Assembly: GCA_034438015.1 (NCBI GenBank)
Contig: DAOTTD010000230.1
Coordinates: 3,421-67,420, forward strand
Length of the DNA: 64,000 bases
Source: JACDAE01 sp034438015
GTDB lineage: Bacteria > Chloroflexota > Ktedonobacteria > Ktedonobacterales > Ktedonobacteraceae
Reading direction: 5' to 3'
Both the position numbers and the translations under genes were made by a program. Positions 58,877 to 64,000 of this stretch are shown here, one piece after another. Below the pieces are notes generated by a model, which was not told the DNA's origin, ran no database searches, and was given only the letters and a program-made list of their open reading frames with translations. The first letter of the stretch is position 1, and the number at the start of each line of letters is the position of its first letter.

Positions 58877-59224
58877 ATGCGCTACATGATGTTGATCTAC
58901 GGGGTTGAGCCTACATCCGCGCCGAGCCAGGCCGAACAGGAGGCCGAGATGAACGCATACAATGAGTTCGGTCGCGAAGTCACTGAACGCGGTGCTATGC
59001 TGGGCGGAGAGGCGCTCCATCCTATCAGTACCGCTACGACCGTGCGCGTGCGCGATGGGAAGGTGCTGACGACCGATGGTCCCTTCGCTGAAACGAAGGA
59101 GCAACTGGGCGGCTTTTACCTGCTAAAATGTAAGGACATCGACGAAGCTATTGAGTTCGCCGCTAAAATTCCTGGAGCGCGCCATGGCTCTATCGAGATT
59201 CGTCCCGTTATGGAGTTTGAATAA
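58877..59224 (+). CDS. YciI-related DGPF domain protein
   Basis: 115 aa. RYMMLIYGVEPTSAPSQAEQ, then LGGEALHPISTATTVRVRDG, TTDGPFAETKEQLGGFYLLK (the DGPF motif) and IPGARHGSIEIRPVMEF are the full YCII-related family pattern. AGGAGG lies 9 nt before the ATG. Members of this family are the standard partner of ECF42 sigma factors, and the sigma gene follows 70 bp downstream. A catalytic or sensor role has been proposed, with no reaction established. Confidence 0.9.
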   Translation: MRYMMLIYGVEPTSAPSQAEQEAEMNAYNEFGREVTERGAMLGGEALHPISTATTVRVRDGKVLTTDGPFAETKEQLGGFYLLKCKDIDEAIEFAAKIPGARHGSIEIRPVMEFE

Positions 59225-59294
59225 TCTGACTGCCCAGGTTCTGTCGTCTCATTACCTGTAGTGTGAGACGGCGAAATCTCGTCTCGGGAGGCAT

Positions 59295-60539
59295 ATGCAA
59301 AACCAGCACGTTCATCAGACGATAGAAAGTACCTTTCGCCGGGAGGCAGGGCGTGTGCGGGCCGCTCTGCTCAGCAGCCTGCACGATTTCGAACTCGTCG
59401 AGGACGTGCTGCAAGAGGCCTTTCTTGTCGCTATGGAACGCTGGCCTCTTGACGGAATACCGCATAATCCGCCCGCATGGCTGCTAACTACCGCACGACG
59501 CAAAGCCATCGACCGCCTGCGTCGTGCCAGCGTGCTTGCTCGTAAGCAGGAACTGCTGCTCGCCGAACTGGAGCAATCTACAACGACTCTGACAGATCCA
59601 TTTCCAGATGAGCGGCTGAAATTGATCTTTGCCTGCTGCCATCCCGCGCTGAACATGGAAGCGCGCGTCGCTCTGACTCTGCACACGCTGGGAGGATTGA
59701 CGACTCCGGAGATTGCAGCCGCCTTCTTAGTCCCGGAATCGACGATGGCGCAGCGCCTGGTACGTGCCAAACGCAAGATCCGCGACGCCGGTATCCCCTA
59801 CGCCATCCCGCCCGCCGACCAGCTCACTGAGCGGCTCGACGGTGTACTCGCGGTCCTCTATCTGATCTTCAACGCTGGCTATACTGCCAGCCTCGGCGAT
59901 AAGCTGATTCGCTACGACCTGTGCGCAGAGGCTATCCGCCTCAGCCGTGCCCTTGCCATGCTTCTCCCCGAAGAGCCGGAAGTGCTCGGCCTCACCGCCC
60001 TCATGCTGCTGCACGATGCGCGACGTACCGCCAGGGTGAGCGCTCAGGGCGAGATGATCACGTTGGAAGAGCAAGACCGAACGTTGTGGGATAGGGCACA
60101 GATCGCGGAGGGAGCCGCACTACTGGAGCAGGCGCTTCTCATGCACTCTCCCGGTTCTTATCAGATTCAGGCCGCTATCAGCGCCCTGCATTCACAGGCT
60201 CCCCGACCCGAAGAGACCGACTGGCTGCAGATCGCCATGCTCTACGGCGAACTGCTCAAAAGAAACAACTCGTTGGTGATCAAGCTGAACTGGGCGGTTG
60301 CCCTTGCTATGGCGAGCGAGCCAGCACGCGGCCTCTCCGTCCTGGCCGAACTAGACGCTACGGGAAGCCTGCAGCGCTACTACCTGTTCCACGCCGCCCG
60401 CGCCGACCTGTTGCGCCGCGCGGAAGACTGGCAGGCCGCCCACGACGCCTACCTGAGAGCACTCGATCTCGTACAGAACTCGGTCGAGCGCGCTTTTTTG
60501 CAGCGGCGCATCGAGGAGGTACGAGCGAAATTGCAGTAG
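59295..60539 (+). CDS. ECF42-type RNA polymerase sigma factor with C-terminal extension
   Basis: 414 aa. Region 2 (LHDFELVEDVLQEAFLVAME, ARRKAIDRLRRAS) and region 4 (GGLTTPEIAAAFLVPESTMA, QRLVRAKRKIRDA) of an ECF sigma factor, followed by a ~220-residue helical extension (LTALMLLHDARRTARVSAQG, LYGELLKRNNSLVIKLNWAV). The extension plus the DGPF partner is diagnostic of ECF42; no anti-sigma gene is present, and the extension may control activity. The ATG follows GGGAGG by only ~3 nt. It likely directs transcription of its own DGPF partner gene. Confidence 0.92.
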   Translation: MQNQHVHQTIESTFRREAGRVRAALLSSLHDFELVEDVLQEAFLVAMERWPLDGIPHNPPAWLLTTARRKAIDRLRRASVLARKQELLLAELEQSTTTLTDPFPDERLKLIFACCHPALNMEARVALTLHTLGGLTTPEIAAAFLVPESTMAQRLVRAKRKIRDAGIPYAIPPADQLTERLDGVLAVLYLIFNAGYTASLGDKLIRYDLCAEAIRLSRALAMLLPEEPEVLGLTALMLLHDARRTARVSAQGEMITLEEQDRTLWDRAQIAEGAALLEQALLMHSPGSYQIQAAISALHSQAPRPEETDWLQIAMLYGELLKRNNSLVIKLNWAVALAMASEPARGLSVLAELDATGSLQRYYLFHAARADLLRRAEDWQAAHDAYLRALDLVQNSVERAFLQRRIEEVRAKLQ

Positions 60540-60552
60540 GTTTGGTAACTCT

Positions 60553-61455
60553 TCAGGACTCATCAGCGTCCGTGCGACCTTTTGGATACTTCACGTCGAG
60601 AGCCAGCGTAAGACAGCGTACGCCGCCGCCAGCCTTGAGAAACTCAGTCACCGGCGAGACGCACACATCGTAGCCCCACTTGCTTAGGATGCGGCCCACG
60701 CGCGGCGAGCAGGAAGGCATAATCACCGTCTTGCCGACGACGATTGCGTTGGCGCTGAAAGCAAGCGCCTCGTCCAGTTCGAGCACCAGCGGCTCGGGGA
60801 TAATTTTGAGTATATCTTCGGCGCTGCGCTTATCCCAGACGGCGGGCGCGATGATCGCGTGCCACTCGTCGAGCGGACAGAAGCTGATGTCCAGGTGATA
60901 GAGGCGGTCATCGACGAGCTTGATTGAATGATAGGCAACGCCGAGCCGCCGCGCCAGAGCCGCGTGTGCCGCCAGCTCAGTGCGGAAGCCATACCCGGCG
61001 ACGAACTGACCATTTACCATAAACGCGTCGCCGCAGCCCTCGAAGTAGAGCGTCGGATCGTTTGAAAACTCCGCCATCTCGAAGTCGTGGGCGCGAAACC
61101 ATTCGTTGTCGTAGATGACCTCTGGCTGTCGCTCGGGGTACTTGAATTTGCTGGGGATGAACGTGCGGCCATTGACCAGGCCCGCGTTCGCCGTAAAGAC
61201 GAGGTCCGGCAGTCCCTCCACCGGCTCCATCGTCTGCACCGTTCCGCCCGCGTGCTTGATATTAGCGACAAGGGCGCGCCATTGCTCATAAGCCAGGTCG
61301 TGGTCGGGAGCAACCTGCGTGTGCATCCAGGGATTTATCTCATAGAAGACGCCAAAGTAGTCCGGTGGGCACATCAGGTACGTGCGGCCCCAGTCGAGCG
61401 CTCTGGCTTCGTACGTATTATCGGTCGTATACTCTGTATAATCCGAGCCAGCCAT
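60553..61455 (-). CDS. Arginine deiminase-superfamily protein, DDAH-like
   Basis: 300 aa. LPDLVFTANAGLVNGRTFIP, FEGCGDAFMVNGQFVAGYGF, LYHLDISFCPLDEWHAIIAP and the terminal GGGVRCLTLALD with the nucleophile Cys are the guanidino-group amidinohydrolase pattern (dimethylarginine dimethylaminohydrolase, ornithine/arginine-related hydrolases). The catalytic His in YHLD and Asp/Glu in FEGCGD are present. Product would be citrulline from arginine or a methylated arginine. It lies three genes from argH-argG and converges with the sigma-factor gene. Substrate is not fixed by sequence. Confidence 0.85.
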   Translation of the reverse strand: MAGSDYTEYTTDNTYEARALDWGRTYLMCPPDYFGVFYEINPWMHTQVAPDHDLAYEQWRALVANIKHAGGTVQTMEPVEGLPDLVFTANAGLVNGRTFIPSKFKYPERQPEVIYDNEWFRAHDFEMAEFSNDPTLYFEGCGDAFMVNGQFVAGYGFRTELAAHAALARRLGVAYHSIKLVDDRLYHLDISFCPLDEWHAIIAPAVWDKRSAEDILKIIPEPLVLELDEALAFSANAIVVGKTVIMPSCSPRVGRILSKWGYDVCVSPVTEFLKAGGGVRCLTLALDVKYPKGRTDADES

Positions 61456-62032
61456 TAGAAAAACTCCTCAAATTTATCATATCTTGCATAGGAAAGATCC
61501 GCCCTATAAAACAAAACGTCCTGGGCTTGCTTTATAGCGTTCATTCATACGGACTAAACGTCTGGTGGGGAGTGCGAGTAACACTGCTAGCACAGGTCAT
61601 CGTCGTGATGAATATAGAGCCAGTGCATCCAGGACGAGATAAGTATGGCCAGCGTCCATTCAGCCTGTACCGTTGTGGGGGTCGCCCGCTGCGTCGTGCA
61701 ACTGATAGAGAGACAACGCACCGCATTTTTGCCAGTACAATATCGTCCTGACCAGTAAAAGCGTACGGCATGCTCCTCGCGGGGAGCGTGTCTGTCATTG
61801 TCCCGTGTCTTTTTGCTATATCTGCTGGCACGTCGTCGTTGCATGATGTCGCTGCTCTTTCACACTAATTTATTCTTCATAGCTTCTTAGTTGCTCACTC
61901 TTCTCTTTGTAGCATACTCTATGCCTGAATAGATCAACACCATAGCTTGCTTGCATGCGGTCGTATCGTGGGATTCGGGCAGATATTGAACATCATTGTC
62001 CTCTCCTGGCACCAGCTCCCATGCTTCGGCGA
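61456..62032. other. Intergenic region without recognised feature
   Basis: 577 bp between the DDAH-like gene and the end of ppc. The longest frame (96 codons, minus, 61541-61831) has no ribosome site or known motif. It must hold the promoter of the DDAH-like gene. No repeat of the families above was found. Confidence 0.4.
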
Positions 62033-64000
62033 CTAACCCGTATTTCTTATGCCTGCCGCGATCCCATTGATTGTCAAGAGGACGGCGTAGGTCAATTTGT
62101 CGCGCTCGCGCTCCTCGTTGCTGGCGTCCTGCCGCTTCTCTTCATCCAGCATCAGGGGACCGCCGAGGGCGCGCAAGCGGCGCAAGAGCACGACCTGGAA
62201 GTAGCTCAACGGATCGACGTAGGGATTGCGCCGCTGAATCGATTGTTGTAGGACGGGCGAATTGTCGAGCAGCGCTTTACCCCCAACGATGCGTACCACA
62301 ATGTTGCGCGTGCGCTCGTACTCTTCCTGAATCTCCCACGAGATGCGCCCGCGTAGGGTGCAGTCTTCAACGAGCTGTGCATAATGTTGTGCAATATGCA
62401 TATCGGCCTTGGAAAGAGTCATCTGCAGATTGTCCAGGAAGGCGCGCCAGAACGGCCAGTGAGTGTACAGATGCTGCAACTGGTCGAGCCGCGCCGGGTC
62501 CTCCGCCAGATACTCTTCGAGCGCGCCTCCTACGCCGTACCAGCTCGGCAGCACGTAGCGGCTCTGCATCCAGGAGAAGACCCAGGGGATCGCCCTCAGC
62601 TCCTCGATGCCGTGTCCCTTTGCCCTACGTGCCGGGCGTGAACCGATGTTGAGCCAGCCCAGTTCCAGGATCGGCGTGGCCTGCTCAAAGAAGGTCAGAA
62701 AGGTCGGATCGTCATAGATCAGCCTGCGATAGCGTTCGTGCGCGCTGGCCGAAAGGCGATTCATCAGCGCGACCCACTCCTTCGTTGGAGTTGGATGAAC
62801 CTGCGATTCTATGATATCTGCGTTCGGGATGCTCGATTGCACCACGCCGGCGACGACCAGCTCCATGTTTCTGATCGCAATCTCATGCTGCCCGTACTTG
62901 AATGAAAGCATCTCGCCCTGTTCGGTGATACGCAGCCGCCCGTTGACCGTACCCGGCGGTTGCCCGAGAATCGCTTCGTAGATGGGACCGCCGCCGCGCC
63001 CAATTGCACCACCGCGCCCGTGGAATATTGTGATGCCGATGCCGTGGCGACGTCCAAGCTCTGTCAACCGTCTCTGGGCCTGGTAGAGTTCCCAACTTGA
63101 GGTCAAGATACCGCCGTCTTTGCTGCTATCCGAGTAGCCGAGCATAATCTGTTGCTCGTACTTGCACCTGGTAATATAGGCGCGGTAGTGGGGATGTGTA
63201 AAAGCCTGCCCCAGGACCTCCGTACATTCGTGCAGATCATGAATCGTCTCGAACAGCGGCACGATTGGCAGATTATCGAGGCTCGCCTCCTTGCAGAAGA
63301 ACTGGACCTCAAGCAGGTCGCTCAGACTGTTGGTCATGCTGATAATGTAGCAAGCTATCGCCTTATCGCCATATTCTGCCCGCGCCTGTCTGATAGCATG
63401 AAATGTATGCAAGACAAGCCATGTATCCTCGCTTAGTTGTAGGTCTGGTCGCGTCAACAAGCGGGGATCACCGAGCAGATTGTCCAGGATATAGAGACGC
63501 GCCGTCTCGTCGAGCTTCGTATAGTCTTCCTGGTATAGGCCGGTCACACACAGCAGTTCGGCGAGTGCTGCCGCGTGTCGTTCACTGTGCTGGCGCACAT
63601 CGAGCGACACAAAGTAGAAACCAAACACCTCTACCTGGCGGATCAGGCGCGCGAGGTGGCTGTGCGCGAGATCGTACTCGCCGTCCGCTTGCAGGCTGGT
63701 GCGTATCAGTGCCAGGTCGTGCAGCATCTCTTCTGCGTTGTTGTACGCGATGGAAGGGGCCCGACCTTCGGCAAGTTGTGTCCTGTTCGTTGCGAATAGC
63801 GGGCGGGGTTGTATCGGCGGGATTTGAGCGGTCGCTTCCAGGCGCTTCCACATAAAAGAGAGTTTGCCCCTGTATGGTTCCAGCACCGTCTGTTGACTCA
63901 GTTCAATGCCGTGTTTCGCCAGGAGCGCGGCATCCTCGTCGAGCGATTGTTGTAGCTCTTTTGTAATGCACGAGTAGTTGAGCGATTGCGAGAAATCCTG
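62033..64000 (-). CDS. ppc: Phosphoenolpyruvate carboxylase, C-terminal ~655 residues (N-terminus off window)
   Basis: The frame stays open to the window edge, so an apparent start at 63886 (GTG) is internal. Family blocks present: FGFYFVSLDVRQHSERHAAA, IMLGYSDSSKDGGILTSSWE, IFHGRGGAIGRGGGPIYEAI (the glycine-rich PEP/bicarbonate site), and the C-terminal GIAAGIRNTG, whose last residues close the active site. The enzyme carboxylates PEP to oxaloacetate to refill the TCA cycle. Typical length is ~900 aa, so about 250 residues are missing. Confidence 0.95.
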   Translation of the reverse strand, partial: QDFSQSLNYSCITKELQQSLDEDAALLAKHGIELSQQTVLEPYRGKLSFMWKRLEATAQIPPIQPRPLFATNRTQLAEGRAPSIAYNNAEEMLHDLALIRTSLQADGEYDLAHSHLARLIRQVEVFGFYFVSLDVRQHSERHAAALAELLCVTGLYQEDYTKLDETARLYILDNLLGDPRLLTRPDLQLSEDTWLVLHTFHAIRQARAEYGDKAIACYIISMTNSLSDLLEVQFFCKEASLDNLPIVPLFETIHDLHECTEVLGQAFTHPHYRAYITRCKYEQQIMLGYSDSSKDGGILTSSWELYQAQRRLTELGRRHGIGITIFHGRGGAIGRGGGPIYEAILGQPPGTVNGRLRITEQGEMLSFKYGQHEIAIRNMELVVAGVVQSSIPNADIIESQVHPTPTKEWVALMNRLSASAHERYRRLIYDDPTFLTFFEQATPILELGWLNIGSRPARRAKGHGIEELRAIPWVFSWMQSRYVLPSWYGVGGALEEYLAEDPARLDQLQHLYTHWPFWRAFLDNLQMTLSKADMHIAQHYAQLVEDCTLRGRISWEIQEEYERTRNIVVRIVGGKALLDNSPVLQQSIQRRNPYVDPLSYFQVVLLRRLRALGGPLMLDEEKRQDASNEERERDKLTYAVLLTINGIAAGIRNTG

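Noticed and set aside
61541..61831. 96-codon minus-strand frame in the gap before ppc
   Set aside because: No ribosome site and no similarity pattern; likely chance.

Overview
The window reads as chromosomal DNA of a Chloroflexota bacterium, most likely class Ktedonobacteria. This rests on gene content, because there is no rRNA or tRNA in the window. The pointers are a prkA-yhbH-spoVR module of spore formers or stress-adapted bacteria, many membrane or soluble proteins with an N-terminal zinc ribbon and Ala/Thr/Pro-rich linkers, DUF711, DUF5063 and DUF2203 proteins, an ECF42-type sigma factor with a DGPF partner, and moderate-to-high GC with strong GGAGG ribosome sites. Most of the window is ordinary housekeeping DNA. 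No prophage, CRISPR array or complete insertion sequence is visible.

Left part (1-17 kb): the start of a Ser/Thr kinase, a zinc-ribbon membrane protein, a SufT-like protein, an overlapping ribokinase/nucleoside hydrolase pair for ribose salvage, a small LuxR-type regulator, a truncated phosphoesterase, a DUF5063 protein, a large Dna2-like nuclease-helicase, DUF711, a GAF protein, a universal stress protein, ClpS, a two-subunit CoA-transferase-like enzyme, and the pair dnaA-rpiB. Middle (17-28 kb): lipoprotein, FHA protein, FAD oxidoreductase, a MurA with Asp in place of the fosfomycin-target Cys, a tiny membrane protein, an AT-rich patch with an excisionase-like regulator and an orphan adenine methylase, a receiver-like protein, and a SAM hydroxide adenosyltransferase. 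29-36 kb: the prkA-yhbH-spoVR operon, then an AbrB-type antitoxin and a DUF488-DUF488-dual-OB cluster behind a strong promoter. 36-52 kb: membrane protein, DUF2203, prmC, a WecA/MraY-type transferase, uvrA, signal peptidase, zinc-ribbon protein, channel-like protein, mutS2 and mscL. 52-64 kb: apt, nitroreductase, hydrolase, XRE antitoxin, argH-argG behind a T-box leader, DGPF/ECF42, a DDAH-type amidinohydrolase, and phosphoenolpyruvate carboxylase cut by the window end.

The most interesting material is non-coding. (1) A dispersed element of about 96 bp has ends that fit GTAGGG-N6-CTTGC-N6'-CCG, with N6 and N6' complementary but different between copies. Three full copies each sit between convergent genes. 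(2) Two copies of a three-hairpin element have conserved side hairpins and a long perfect central palindrome whose sequence is not conserved. (3) A structured RNA resembling the omega/reRNA of IS200/IS605 TnpB elements, with its own promoter, lies just before mutS2 with no tnpB gene. (4) A T-box leader with promoter, core box and terminator precedes argH-argG. (5) An 18-bp hairpin is shared by the leaders of the GAF gene and clpS. Family assignments are by eye from the translated sequence; no database search was run.
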